Assembly (NCBI GenBank): GCA_902616725.1
Contig: CACMTZ010000002.1
Coordinates: 1 to 64,000, forward strand
Length of the DNA: 64,000 nucleotides
Source of the DNA: an uncultured Pelagibacteraceae bacterium
GTDB taxonomy: Bacteria; Pseudomonadota; Alphaproteobacteria; Pelagibacterales; Pelagibacteraceae
Reading direction: 5' to 3'
In this document: positions 1-9,519 of the stretch, piece by piece
Numbering within the stretch: the first letter of the stretch is position 1
Layout: each line of letters starts with the position of its first letter
Translations under genes and position numbers: made by a program
Notes under the pieces: generated by a model
Database searches by the model: none
The model's input: only the letters and a program-made list of their open reading frames with translations
Told to the model about the DNA's origin: nothing

Positions 1-43
1 CTTTATATAGAAACTTCTAAAAAAATAGTCTAAACCATTTTTA

Positions 44-1444
44 ATGAAAAAAGTAGCAACTAGATTTGCTCCATCACCTACTGGACCTTTGCATATTGGT
101 GGGGTGAGAACAGCCTTGTTTAATTGGTTATATTCAAAAAACCAAAATGGTAATTTTTATCTAAGGATAGAAGATACAGATAAAGAAAGATCAAAAGAGG
201 AATACAAAAATCAAATTATAAAATCTTTGCAATGGATAGGTATCAATCATGATGGAACAGAATATATACAATCTCAAAAAATTGATGATCATATAAAAGT
301 TGCAAATGAACTATTAAAAAAAGGTAGTGCTTATAAATGTTATTGCTCGACTGAAGAAATTGAAGCCCAAAAAAAAAGAGCTAAACAAAAAAAAATTCCA
401 TACGTTTATGATAGAAAATGGAGAGACAGAAATGAAAGTGAAGCGCCTAAAGATATAAAACCAGTAATTAGATTTAAAAGTAAAATTGATGGTACATCAA
501 TATTGAAAGATAAAGTTCAGGGAAACGTAGAAATTGAAAATAACACGATCGAAGATTTTGTAATTTTAAGAAATGATGGCACACCAACTTATAATTTATC
601 GGCTGCTGTTGATGATCATCAGATGAATATGACACACATTATTAGAGGTGATGATCATAAAATCAATACTTTTAAACAAATTCAAATTTATGAAGCAATG
701 GAATGGGCTTTACCAACATTTGCACATATACCATTAATTCATACAATTGAGGGGAAAAAATTATCAAAAAGAGATAAAGCATCAACTCTTGAGGACTATT
801 CTAAAATAGGTATTATGCCAGATGCTTTGAGAAATTATCTTTTAAGATTGGGTTGGTCATACGAAGATAAAGAAATTTTTACTTTAGATGAAAGTGTAAA
901 ATATTTTAATCTTGAAGGTATTGGAAAATCACCATCAAAATTAGATTTAAGTAGAATTTTATCTATGAATGAACACTATATAAAAAGCATTGATGAAAAC
1001 GAACTTTTTAATCAACTAATTAATTATTGTGAGATTTTTAAAAATAAGATTATTGGCGAAAAAAAAGATAAAATTAAAAAATCTTTAAGTTTTCTTAAAA
1101 ATAAAGCTAAAACATTAGAGGATATATATAGTAATAGCCAATATATTATTAATGATGAAGTTAATTTTAACAAAGAAGATCTAAAATTAATTGATGCTAA
1201 TGCACAAAAAATTATCTCTGAATTTAAAGATAATATTAGGGAAATAAGCAACTTTACAAGAGAAAATTTAGAACCGGTAGTTCAGAAACTAATAAAATCT
1301 AATAACACAAATTTTAAAGGTGTTGGTCAGCCCTTAAGAGTGGCTTTAACAGGGTCAAAATTTGGACCTGGTATTTATGATATAATTATATCTCTGGGTA
1401 AAGAAGAGGTTGAAAAAAGATTATCCAACAAGACTATTTCTTAA
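44..1444 (+). CDS. gltX: Glutamyl-tRNA synthetase
   Basis: Charges tRNA-Glu with glutamate in the cytoplasm; in organisms lacking GlnRS the same enzyme may also mischarge tRNA-Gln, which cannot be judged here. Class I synthetase of 466 aa, the normal bacterial length. The HIGH-type motif is PSPTGPLHIGG at residues 10-20 and the KMSKS equivalent is KLSKR at about 239-243. The anticodon-binding C-terminal half follows and ends normally. The ATG at 44 gives the expected N-terminus just before the HIGH motif; no clear Shine-Dalgarno is visible. It is the only + strand gene before 43.4 kb, and its last 24 bp overlap the 3' end of convergent lpxB. Identification is secure. Confidence 0.97.
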   Translation: MKKVATRFAPSPTGPLHIGGVRTALFNWLYSKNQNGNFYLRIEDTDKERSKEEYKNQIIKSLQWIGINHDGTEYIQSQKIDDHIKVANELLKKGSAYKCYCSTEEIEAQKKRAKQKKIPYVYDRKWRDRNESEAPKDIKPVIRFKSKIDGTSILKDKVQGNVEIENNTIEDFVILRNDGTPTYNLSAAVDDHQMNMTHIIRGDDHKINTFKQIQIYEAMEWALPTFAHIPLIHTIEGKKLSKRDKASTLEDYSKIGIMPDALRNYLLRLGWSYEDKEIFTLDESVKYFNLEGIGKSPSKLDLSRILSMNEHYIKSIDENELFNQLINYCEIFKNKIIGEKKDKIKKSLSFLKNKAKTLEDIYSNSQYIINDEVNFNKEDLKLIDANAQKIISEFKDNIREISNFTRENLEPVVQKLIKSNNTNFKGVGQPLRVALTGSKFGPGIYDIIISLGKEEVEKRLSNKTIS

Positions 1445-2557
1445 TATTGTGGCTACCTCATTAGATGATGAAGAATTCGATCTAATTCCTTTTAAAGTTT
1501 GATTGCATTGTTCTAATTGTTTTTTTCCAATCTCTGGATTTTTAAGCATATATAAAACAGATTTATAAATTTCTTTTGCATTACACTCACTTTGCAACAA
1601 TTCAGGAATGACTTCTTTATTGTTAATTATATTGATGATATTTGCAAATTTAACATTTACCAATAATTTAAAGATCATAAAATTTATAAAATTTAACTTA
1701 TAAATGATTATTGAAGGAACATTAGCATTACAGACTTGAAGAGATATTGTTCCTGACTTACATACAGCAAAAATTGAATTTGATAATATTTCCTTTTTCA
1801 TATTTTCATCTGAAATTACATCAATATTATTTAAATCCTTATCTTTAATATACTCAATAATATTATTTTTGTTTTCTTCAGTAGCATGAAAAATAAAATT
1901 ATAATTTGAATTTCTTTTATTCATCATATTTATAAAATCAATCAATATTGGTAACAAAACATTTGTTTCTGATTTTCGACTACCAGGAAATATGGAGATT
2001 ATCTTTTGATTATTAGAAATAAAATTATTGATATCTGTTTTATTATTTTTATTATTTTCTATTAACGGATGACCAACAAAAGTATTATTTATATTCTCTT
2101 CATCAAAAAATTTTTTTTCAAAATCAAATAATAAAAGAATATGATCAATAAATTTTTTAATCTTTTTTACCCTTCCCTTTCTCCAAATCCAAACTTGCGG
2201 GGCTACATAGTGAATTGTCTTAATTTGAGGATTAATTTTTTTTACCTTTTCTGCAACTCTTAAAGTAAAATCTGGACTATCAACACTAAACAAAATATCT
2301 GGATTGAATTTCAAGATTTCTTCAACAGTTTGATTAATTCTTTTATTAATCTTAAAAATATTTAACAAAACACTCGTAAAACCCAAATAAGTTATTTCTT
2401 TCAAATCAAAGATAGATTCTATTCCGATTTTTCTTAAATTTGATCCACCTACAGATAAATATTCAATATCGGTATAATCTTTTTGAAGTTTTGAAATCGC
2501 TGTGGAAGCTAATTTATCTCCAGAGGGTTCTCCTGTAAGCACAAATATTTTTTTCAT
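1421..2557 (-). CDS. lpxB: Lipid-A-disaccharide synthase
   Basis: Family 19 glycosyltransferase that joins UDP-2,3-diacylglucosamine and lipid X into the lipid A disaccharide at the inner face of the cytoplasmic membrane. The 378-aa length is typical. Visible family motifs are GEPSGD at residues 9-14, YVAPQVWIWR at 117-126, VGHPL at 161-165 and PGSRKSE at 191-197. Last gene of the minus-strand lipid A block; its ATG overlaps the stop of lpxI by 4 bp, suggesting translational coupling. Its 3' end overlaps the gltX 3' end, leaving no room for a dedicated terminator. lpxH and lpxK are not in the window; the adjacent lpxI fills the LpxH step. Confidence 0.96.
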   Translation of the reverse strand: MKKIFVLTGEPSGDKLASTAISKLQKDYTDIEYLSVGGSNLRKIGIESIFDLKEITYLGFTSVLLNIFKINKRINQTVEEILKFNPDILFSVDSPDFTLRVAEKVKKINPQIKTIHYVAPQVWIWRKGRVKKIKKFIDHILLLFDFEKKFFDEENINNTFVGHPLIENNKNNKTDINNFISNNQKIISIFPGSRKSETNVLLPILIDFINMMNKRNSNYNFIFHATEENKNNIIEYIKDKDLNNIDVISDENMKKEILSNSIFAVCKSGTISLQVCNANVPSIIIYKLNFINFMIFKLLVNVKFANIINIINNKEVIPELLQSECNAKEIYKSVLYMLKNPEIGKKQLEQCNQTLKGIRSNSSSSNEVATILRNSLVG

Positions 2558-3339
2558 TTAATCAAAATAAAAATTTTGTTTTTATTTGCAAATTCAATAC
2601 TTTTAGATTTATCTAAAAAAATATTTTTTTTTGATTTAAGAACTATTCCTTTCAATCTATATTTTTTACAATCCTTAATGGTTTGTATTCCTATTGTTGG
2701 TAAATCTATTCTCAAATCTTGTTTTTTTTTGGGGAATTTTATTAAAATACCACCAGAATTATTCTTTAATTTGGTCATCATTTTTTTGGTACCTCTATTA
2801 TCTTCTTTTGCTATTATCTTATTATCTCTTACTACAAGTGCTTGAATATGATCATAACTATTAGTTTTAGCTAAATATTTTATACCTCTATTGATTGATT
2901 TAATATCAGCTTGAGAAGGTTTAATCTTTGTATGTAAACCTTTTTTACCAGTTAACTCAGGATTGAAATGAATTGAACTTATGACATCAATTTTTTCATT
3001 TTTAAGAATTTCAATTATGACTTTAATTATAGCCGCATCTCCTAATTTAGCAGCTTTTATAATACTCGGCATGTAATAAATACCTTTCAAATCTAATTTC
3101 AATGTAGAAAATTTTGGTTTAGCGATTTTCCCAGCAAAAAGAACTTTATTCGATTTTTGCTTTTTAATTAGGTCTATTATTTTTCCAAATTTTCCAATGC
3201 TAATTCTGTAAGAATTTTTTTCTTTAGCAAAATCATTCTTATTAGAAAAATCAATTATAAAGTGCTTTTTTTTTAGTTTTTTTATTTTTTTAAGAACGAT
3301 TTTCGAAAAATCTGTATCACCTAAAAACAAACCTATCAT
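2554..3339 (-). CDS. lpxI: UDP-2,3-diacylglucosamine pyrophosphatase LpxI (DUF1009)
   Basis: Hydrolyses UDP-2,3-diacylglucosamine to lipid X, the step between LpxD and LpxB. Alphaproteobacteria generally use LpxI here instead of LpxH. The 261-aa protein is slightly short for the family (about 270-280). It shows the N-terminal GLFLGDTDF-type start, an internal FAGKIAKPKF stretch and the C-terminal DLPTIGIQTI region typical of LpxI. It lies between lpxA (1 bp gap) and lpxB (4 bp overlap), exactly where the pathway predicts it. The coding strand is very A-rich with many Lys codons, like its neighbours. Assignment rests on motif recognition plus context. Confidence 0.9.
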   Translation of the reverse strand: MIGLFLGDTDFSKIVLKKIKKLKKKHFIIDFSNKNDFAKEKNSYRISIGKFGKIIDLIKKQKSNKVLFAGKIAKPKFSTLKLDLKGIYYMPSIIKAAKLGDAAIIKVIIEILKNEKIDVISSIHFNPELTGKKGLHTKIKPSQADIKSINRGIKYLAKTNSYDHIQALVVRDNKIIAKEDNRGTKKMMTKLKNNSGGILIKFPKKKQDLRIDLPTIGIQTIKDCKKYRLKGIVLKSKKNIFLDKSKSIEFANKNKIFILIK

Positions 3340-3340
3340 T

Positions 3341-4123
3341 TTATTTTGAAAAAGGTGTGCATATTGGTCTTTTTTTATCTTTTTCTAAAAATTCAACGAC
3401 TTCTTTTACAAAACTATTTTTTTTAATCTCAGCATTTAAATTTTTCAAATTTTCCGTCAAATTTTCATTTTTAAAGATTTCTTTATATGCTTCACTTAAA
3501 ACTAAGATTTCTTTATTAGGTATATTTTTTCTTCTTAAACCAATTAAGTTTAAACCCTGAAGAACACTTCTATTTCCATGTACCATCGCATACGGGATGA
3601 TGTCTCTCACAACTCCACACATTCCACCTATCATTGCAAACTTACCTACTCTAGTAAATTGTTGAACAGCTGAATTACCTCCGATTATTACATTTTGCTC
3701 AATATGTGCATGTCCACCAAGAGGAACATTATTTGCAAGTATTACATTATCCTCAACTAAGCAATCATGTGCTATATGTGAAGAAACCATAAATAAACAT
3801 CCATTACCAATTTTAGTAATACCACCCCCACCTTTGGTACCTGGATTTATTGTTACATATTCTCTTATTTTATTGTTATCTCCAATTTCTAATTTAGTAT
3901 CCTCACCATTAAATTTAAGATCTTGAGGATCATTTCCAATTGAAGCAAATGGATATATTTTATTTTTCTTCCCAATCTTAGTGTTTCCCATAATACTAAC
4001 ATGAGATTGGATAATAGTATTTTCTCCTACCTCAACATTTGGTCCAATTACTGAATAGGGACCTACCTCTACGTTAGATGATATTTTTGATTTTGGATCA
4101 ACGATAGCAGTTTTATGTATCAT
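3341..4123 (-). CDS. lpxA: UDP-N-acetylglucosamine acyltransferase
   Basis: Catalyses the first lipid A step, moving an R-3-hydroxyacyl chain from acyl-ACP to UDP-GlcNAc. The 260-aa protein is of normal length. It consists of left-handed beta-helix hexapeptide repeats (IGxNxxI-type units) through about residue 190, then an alpha-helical tail. The catalytic motif HIAHDC is at residues 116-121, with His119 matching the general base of the family. The HGNRSVLQGLNLIGLRR stretch, conserved in LpxA and distinguishing it from LpxD, is present near 180-200. Its ATG overlaps the stop of lpxD by 4 bp. Confidence 0.96.
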   Translation of the reverse strand: MIHKTAIVDPKSKISSNVEVGPYSVIGPNVEVGENTIIQSHVSIMGNTKIGKKNKIYPFASIGNDPQDLKFNGEDTKLEIGDNNKIREYVTINPGTKGGGGITKIGNGCLFMVSSHIAHDCLVEDNVILANNVPLGGHAHIEQNVIIGGNSAVQQFTRVGKFAMIGGMCGVVRDIIPYAMVHGNRSVLQGLNLIGLRRKNIPNKEILVLSEAYKEIFKNENLTENLKNLNAEIKKNSFVKEVVEFLEKDKKRPICTPFSK

Positions 4124-5097
4124 CTGTTATCTTTCAAAAATTCTCTAATACTTTTTGCTGGATAACCCATAACTTTTGCATTATCAGGTATATCTTTTAT
4201 AACACCACTGCCACCACCGATTTCAACATTATTTCCTACTCTTAGATGTCCGGATATTCCAGCTTGACCGCCAATTTTCACATTATTACCAATAATCGAA
4301 CTACCTGCAATTCCGACTTGTCCAGCTATGATTGTATTTTCACCAATTTTGACATTATGAGCTACATGAATTTGATTATCTAAAAAAGTATTTTTACCAA
4401 TTTCTGTATTAGATAAAGAACCACGATCTATTGTAGATCCACATCCAATTTCAGAATTTTCATTGAGTATAACGATACCTATATGAGGATATCTCAAATT
4501 TTTACTCTGTGATGGAAAAAAACCAAATCCTTTTTTTCCAATTACACAATTATCTAAAATAGTTACGTTATCTTTTATCACAGAATTTCGTAAAATTGTG
4601 TTAGATCCAATTTTACAATTATCACCAATTTGAACATTACGTTCTATAATTGAGTTATGTCCAATCGAACAATTTTTTCCAATTTTGACGTTGTCTCCAA
4701 CTAATACATTTTTTCCAGCAGTTACTATATCTTTTAAGGTGGTATCTTTTATATCAACAGCGGAGGCATCATACTCATCCTCAATTGAATTTGGATAAAA
4801 CTTTTGAGTAACAAGTGAAGTTGAAATTAATACATTTTTAACCACAACAGGAGTACAATTTTTTGGAAGATAGTCTTTTAAATTTTGTGTTGTGATACAA
4901 TATGAAGCTTTGGTTTTTTTTGCTACTTGATTATATTTTTTTGAATGAAAAAATGTAATACAATCTTTTTCAGCATTATATAAATCTTGAACATCTTTTA
5001 CCAACAGATTTTCCTCAATTTTAAGTTCAATTTTTAAAATTTTGAAAATTTCTGAAATTTTAAATGGTCCATTATTAGTAAAAAATGGATTTGACAT
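4120..5097 (-). CDS. lpxD: UDP-3-O-acylglucosamine N-acyltransferase
   Basis: Adds the N-linked hydroxyacyl chain in lipid A synthesis. It has an N-terminal uridine-binding domain (roughly residues 1-100), then a long hexapeptide-repeat beta-helix. The catalytic HVAHN motif follows at about residues 244-248. The open frame extends upstream to a TTG at 5112, but I prefer the ATG at 5097, which gives a 325-aa protein beginning MSNPFF. It overlaps lpxA by 4 bp and follows fabZ by about 50 bp, the loosest junction in this block. Confidence 0.95.
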   Translation of the reverse strand: MSNPFFTNNGPFKISEIFKILKIELKIEENLLVKDVQDLYNAEKDCITFFHSKKYNQVAKKTKASYCITTQNLKDYLPKNCTPVVVKNVLISTSLVTQKFYPNSIEDEYDASAVDIKDTTLKDIVTAGKNVLVGDNVKIGKNCSIGHNSIIERNVQIGDNCKIGSNTILRNSVIKDNVTILDNCVIGKKGFGFFPSQSKNLRYPHIGIVILNENSEIGCGSTIDRGSLSNTEIGKNTFLDNQIHVAHNVKIGENTIIAGQVGIAGSSIIGNNVKIGGQAGISGHLRVGNNVEIGGGSGVIKDIPDNAKVMGYPAKSIREFLKDNR

Positions 5098-5148
5098 AGT
5101 TGCTTTTACCAAAGCATAGATTGTTGTGTTATCAAGAATTATTGCTAA

Positions 5149-5598
5149 TTATTTCTTGTCCACAATTGTAGCTGACCATATTGCATCTGCCATTTTTTTA
5201 TCATCAACAAATGCCTCACCTTTATATTTCCAAACACGTCCGTGGGACCTAATGGCCTCAATTTTTAAAATTAATTTACAATCAGGTATGACCGGATTTC
5301 TAAATCTTGCCTTTTCTACACCCATTAAAAATACCAATTTATTTTCATATGTTGATTTATCTAAACCATGAGCGGTCAAAGCTGCTGCAGCTTGACCAAA
5401 AGACTCTACAATTAAAACCCCAGGCATAACAGGTTGTCCCGGAAAGTGACCATCTACAAAAAAACTGTCTTTTTTAACATTAACTACAGCTGTTGCTGAA
5501 AATAATTTTTTTATGTCATAAAGCTCATCAATCAACAACATTGGTTCACGATGAGGTAGTAATTCAATGATTTGTTTTTTATTTAATGATGTACTCAT
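5149..5598 (-). CDS. fabZ: 3-hydroxyacyl-ACP dehydratase
   Basis: Dehydrates 3-hydroxyacyl-ACP in type II fatty acid synthesis, and so competes with LpxA and LpxD for the same hydroxyacyl-ACP pool, which explains its place in the lipid A operon. Hot-dog fold protein of 149 aa. The signature HFPGQPVMPGVLIVE spans residues 51-65 and holds catalytic His51 and Glu65. The ATG is preceded by a 4 bp overlap with the skp stop. All family landmarks are present. Confidence 0.96.
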   Translation of the reverse strand: MSTSLNKKQIIELLPHREPMLLIDELYDIKKLFSATAVVNVKKDSFFVDGHFPGQPVMPGVLIVESFGQAAAALTAHGLDKSTYENKLVFLMGVEKARFRNPVIPDCKLILKIEAIRSHGRVWKYKGEAFVDDKKMADAIWSATIVDKK

Positions 5599-6107
5599 TT
5601 AATTTTCGAGTCTATTAACTTAATTATTTCTTCAGTTATATTTCTTTTTTTGCTTGCAACAAAAATATTTTTTTTATCAAGAACTATATCAATATTTTCA
5701 TCACTTACATAACTCTCTATAATTGGTGTAATTTTTTTAAAAAATTCTTCAAATTCTGATTTTTTTTTTTTATTAAACTCATTAATAACTTTTTGTTTTT
5801 CTTGCCTAAAAATAGAAATTTCTTTTCTAAATTTAGCTATTTTTTTTTTCAGTTCATCTTCAGAAATAATATTTTTTTGTTTTTTTATATCATCCTCAAT
5901 TTTTATAAGATCTTTCTCTTTTTTTTCAAATTTGGATAACGCAGTATTTTTTGATTTTTCTAGCTTATTCAATATTACATTACCAGCTTTTGTATTACTT
6001 ATTACCTTATCTAAATCTAAGTAAACAATTTGGTCTTGAGCTTGAGATGCATTTATAAATACTTGCAACACTATAAAAATAGTGATTAATTTTTTTACTA
6101 TGTTCAT
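5595..6107 (-). CDS. skp: OmpH/Skp-family periplasmic chaperone
   Basis: Periplasmic holdase that escorts unfolded outer-membrane proteins to the BAM complex. The 170-aa protein begins with a signal peptide (basic start, hydrophobic residues 7-20, ASQAQ cleavage region near 23). The mature part is a Lys/Glu-rich coiled coil with regular heptads over about residues 45-125, the tentacle region of Skp. Directly downstream of bamA with touching ends, the classic bamA-skp pairing. The coding strand carries a run of twelve A residues (5760-5771, four AAA Lys codons), a possible slippage site. Confidence 0.9.
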   Translation of the reverse strand: MNIVKKLITIFIVLQVFINASQAQDQIVYLDLDKVISNTKAGNVILNKLEKSKNTALSKFEKKEKDLIKIEDDIKKQKNIISEDELKKKIAKFRKEISIFRQEKQKVINEFNKKKKSEFEEFFKKITPIIESYVSDENIDIVLDKKNIFVASKKRNITEEIIKLIDSKIK

Positions 6108-8353
6108 TAAAAACTTGTGCCTATATTAAACCTAAATGTTTCTTCAATATCAGTACTCTCTTTTGTAATTGGTGTAGCTAATGAGAAAGTTAAAGGTCCA
6201 ACTGGTGTCAACCAATCTAAACCTATGCCAACTGAGCTCCTAATACCACTGTTATCTAAAGAACTGTTATAATCTACTCCCCAAATATTAGCAGCATCTG
6301 CAAACATAACTATATCCACATTTTGAACATTTTCCAAAATTTTTGGAACAGTTGAAGTAATATTTATACTAGAAACGTAATTTCCACCAATATAATCACT
6401 TCCATCTTTAGGTCCGATTTTACCCGACTCAAATCCTCTTAATTTTTTTCCTGGTATATATAATCTTTCAGATAATTTAATGTCATCACCACTTAATGAG
6501 TTGGCACCTTTAAATAAAAATGAAAAAGTTGAGACATTATTTTCATAAAGTTCTCTAAAAACTTTAAAGTTATAAATATTAGTCAATGTACCAGTATCAC
6601 TTAAGACAGGTAAACTTAAATTATAATTACTGAAGAAACCACTGGTTGTTTGATATTTTTGGTTTCTTTTATCGTATAGAAAATCTAATCCAATAAAACT
6701 ATCAAAATAATTTCCATCTTGTTTTTTTTGCTTAGCCGAAGCATTTGCATCAACCTCTATTTTTTCAATATTATTTTTTGTTGATAAACCAAGTCTTAAA
6801 TCATCTAAGTACTCAAATTTTGTACCAATTGAAAATCCAGTGACATTAGATTTGTATCCAGATGTACCCAATCTATCGATAGATGTTGCTTCAAGCGCAA
6901 AATCAAGATTTTTATCTGAATTTTTATAATTTGGATTAGAAACTATGAATTTGCCCTTTATTCTTTCCTCTGAAACATTTATATTGCTGTCAACCTTAAC
7001 ACCTCTTCCTAAATAATTATTTTCTTTAACTCCGCCAGAAAAAGAAGAGCCACCAGTTCCAGTTCCAACACCTGCAAAAATTTCACCTGTAGCTTTTTCG
7101 GTAATATTTATATTAATTATTTTCGTGTTAAATTCATTTCCCTTCAAAACCTCACCAGTTACGTTTTCAAAAAAATTAAGAGATTTAATATTATTCAAAG
7201 ACTTTGCATATAAAATTTGATTAAAGGGATCTCCTTCATCAATTTCAATTTGATTTCTTATGACTGTCTCCCTTGTAACATTATTCCCATAAATATTAAT
7301 TCTTTCGATAAAAAATTTTTCCATTTCTTCTATCTTAAAGTTAATATTTATCTTATTTGAAATTATTTCTTCATTAACACTTGCTTTGATTGACTCGTAT
7401 TGTTCATCTATAGTGATGATCTCAATTTTTTCTACTATATCGTCAATTCTGTTTATCGAATATGGTTTGTCCTTTAATTTTTTAAAAAATTTTTCTACTT
7501 GCTCATAGTTAGATCTTGAAAAATCAGTTGGTAAATCTATTTTTAAATCTCCAAAAAAAAGTTTTGAATTAGAGTCAATATTAAATATTAGTTCAAAAGA
7601 CTCGGTATCAGTCATTTTTGCAAAAGATGAATTGATAGTAACGTTGTAATAACCTTTATTTAAATAAAAATTTTTTAGCAATCTTTCATCATAATTGATC
7701 ATAGATTCATTCAAATATTTTTTTCCGGTCAAAAATTTCCATGGTTTATACTCCTCACTTAAAATTACACCTTTTAATTTTTTATCCTTAAAAATTTTAT
7801 CACCAATGAAAGAAATTTTCTTAATTTTTGCCTTTTCGCCAAGAGAAATTTTATATGTTAGGTCAATTTTATTATCTTCCAAATCCTCTTTGACTATTTC
7901 TAGTTTAGAAAAATAATAACCAAGATTTTTTAAATATTTTTTTATTTCTTGCTTATCTTTCTCCAATAAAACATCATTGAAAGATGATCTAGACTTCAGT
8001 TTAACATTTCTATTTAATTCTTCTAAAATTTTGGATGATTTAATTCCCTCAAAATTAGTATTTTGTATAACTGGATTTTCTTTAACTTTAATTATAAGAA
8101 CTTTATTGGAAATTTGCACAGATACTAAATCAAAAAAATTTGTATTATATAAATTTTTTAATATTTCATTGAGATCATATTCTGAAATATCATCACTGAT
8201 TGAAACTCCTGTGAACATTTTAATCGTTTCTGATGATACACGTGAATTTCCTTGGATATCAATTTTTTCAATTATTTCTGACCTCAAGGTCGAATTAAAT
8301 ATAAATAAAAAAAGTATAATTATTAGATTTATTTTTTTAAATAGATTTATCAT
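6107..8353 (-). CDS. bamA: Outer membrane protein assembly factor BamA
   Basis: Core Omp85 protein that folds and inserts beta-barrel proteins into the outer membrane. The 748-aa precursor has a signal peptide (about 1-25), five POTRA domains (about 26-410, the first starting EKIDIQGNSRV) and a C-terminal 16-strand barrel. The barrel shows the loop-6 motif RGF (in KLRGFESG). The protein ends FNIGTSF, with the C-terminal Phe expected of barrel proteins. It lies between dxr (2 bp gap) and skp (1 bp overlap). No rseP-like gene separates it from dxr as in many relatives. Confidence 0.96.
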   Translation of the reverse strand: MINLFKKINLIIILFLFIFNSTLRSEIIEKIDIQGNSRVSSETIKMFTGVSISDDISEYDLNEILKNLYNTNFFDLVSVQISNKVLIIKVKENPVIQNTNFEGIKSSKILEELNRNVKLKSRSSFNDVLLEKDKQEIKKYLKNLGYYFSKLEIVKEDLEDNKIDLTYKISLGEKAKIKKISFIGDKIFKDKKLKGVILSEEYKPWKFLTGKKYLNESMINYDERLLKNFYLNKGYYNVTINSSFAKMTDTESFELIFNIDSNSKLFFGDLKIDLPTDFSRSNYEQVEKFFKKLKDKPYSINRIDDIVEKIEIITIDEQYESIKASVNEEIISNKININFKIEEMEKFFIERINIYGNNVTRETVIRNQIEIDEGDPFNQILYAKSLNNIKSLNFFENVTGEVLKGNEFNTKIININITEKATGEIFAGVGTGTGGSSFSGGVKENNYLGRGVKVDSNINVSEERIKGKFIVSNPNYKNSDKNLDFALEATSIDRLGTSGYKSNVTGFSIGTKFEYLDDLRLGLSTKNNIEKIEVDANASAKQKKQDGNYFDSFIGLDFLYDKRNQKYQTTSGFFSNYNLSLPVLSDTGTLTNIYNFKVFRELYENNVSTFSFLFKGANSLSGDDIKLSERLYIPGKKLRGFESGKIGPKDGSDYIGGNYVSSINITSTVPKILENVQNVDIVMFADAANIWGVDYNSSLDNSGIRSSVGIGLDWLTPVGPLTFSLATPITKESTDIEETFRFNIGTSF

Positions 8354-8355
8354 AT

Positions 8356-9519
8356 TTACTTACTTACCAAAAAATCAATATCTTTTTTAATTTTAGAATT
8401 CATTTTAATAATTTCTTCAATATTTTTAGGTCTCACTCTTTTATATTTTTTTAAACTATATAGATTTAGCATATTATTCATTTTTGTTGAAATATCAGTA
8501 AATTTAATCTTGTTATTGAGGAATAATTCTACAAATTTATCATTTATTGAGACTAAAATAGTTTCAAATAATGATGTTTTTTCTGGAAGTATTTTGAGAA
8601 TTTTAACCAACGGAAATTTTTGAAAATTTACATTTCTAAAATCCAAGTTATTTAAAACACTAAAATCTAAATCTTTTGTTTTTAAAATTTTTTTAGACGA
8701 ATATAGCGAATTAAAAATTGGAATTTTCATACTAGTATCATGAACAATTATTTTAGTCATTCCGTTCTTAAATTTAATTATCGCATGGACGTAAGACTTT
8801 GGATGAACAATAATTGATAATCTTTTATATGGAATTTTAAATATTTTTTTTGCCTCGATTACTTCAAAAACTTTGTTTATCATAGTTGCAGAGTCTATTG
8901 AAATTTTTTTTCCCATTTTCCAATTTGGATGATTTGTTGCCTGTTTGATATTTATTCTTTTCAATTTTTTAGAAGACTTATCCAAAAAGGGACCTCCTGA
9001 TGCCGTCAAATAAATTTTATCTATAAGATTTTTGTCTGTATTGTTAAGTGCGTACCAAATTGAAAAATGTTCTGAATCTACTGGTATAAATTTAGTTTTA
9101 TATTTTTCTAATTGTTTTTCGATTAAATCCCACCCACAAATAATAGATTCTTTGTTAGCAATAGCTATTTTTTTCGTATATTTCACAATTTCAATCGTAG
9201 GTTTAAGTCCTTGAATACCTGAAATAGAACTCATTGTATAATCAATCTTTTTTTTAAAAACTTTTTCAAGATTGTCAAAATTATTAAAAATTTTTATTTT
9301 TTTTGAATAGTTATCTTTTTTTATTTTATTAAAACTTTTTTTTTTAGTTATAATTAAGTTTTTTACCTTAAATAATTTAGCTTGCTTTAATAAATCTTTA
9401 TAATTTTCTTCAGCAGATAAAAGAATTATTTCAAAATTTTTTTTATCTTTTTTGATAATATCAATTAAACATTTTCCAATAGAACCTGTGGAACCTAGAA
9501 TTGCAATCTTTTTTTTCAT
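8356..9519 (-). CDS. dxr: 1-deoxy-D-xylulose 5-phosphate reductoisomerase
   Basis: Converts DXP to MEP with NADPH, the committed step of the MEP isoprenoid pathway. The 387-aa protein shows the NADPH-binding motif GSTGSIG at residues 9-15. The metal and substrate region SISGIQGL...PVDSEHFSIW lies around residues 100-155, and TASGGPF and HPNWKMG are near 175-205. All are typical. Ends are tight: 1 bp overlap with cdsA upstream and a 2 bp gap to bamA downstream. Together with uppS it supplies and uses isoprenoid precursors within one operon. Confidence 0.96.
   Translation of the reverse strand: MKKKIAILGSTGSIGKCLIDIIKKDKKNFEIILLSAEENYKDLLKQAKLFKVKNLIITKKKSFNKIKKDNYSKKIKIFNNFDNLEKVFKKKIDYTMSSISGIQGLKPTIEIVKYTKKIAIANKESIICGWDLIEKQLEKYKTKFIPVDSEHFSIWYALNNTDKNLIDKIYLTASGGPFLDKSSKKLKRINIKQATNHPNWKMGKKISIDSATMINKVFEVIEAKKIFKIPYKRLSIIVHPKSYVHAIIKFKNGMTKIIVHDTSMKIPIFNSLYSSKKILKTKDLDFSVLNNLDFRNVNFQKFPLVKILKILPEKTSLFETILVSINDKFVELFLNNKIKFTDISTKMNNMLNLYSLKKYKRVRPKNIEEIIKMNSKIKKDIDFLVSK

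Noticed and set aside
7977..8390. 137-aa plus-strand frame
   Set aside because: Antisense to bamA and dxr, with no family features.
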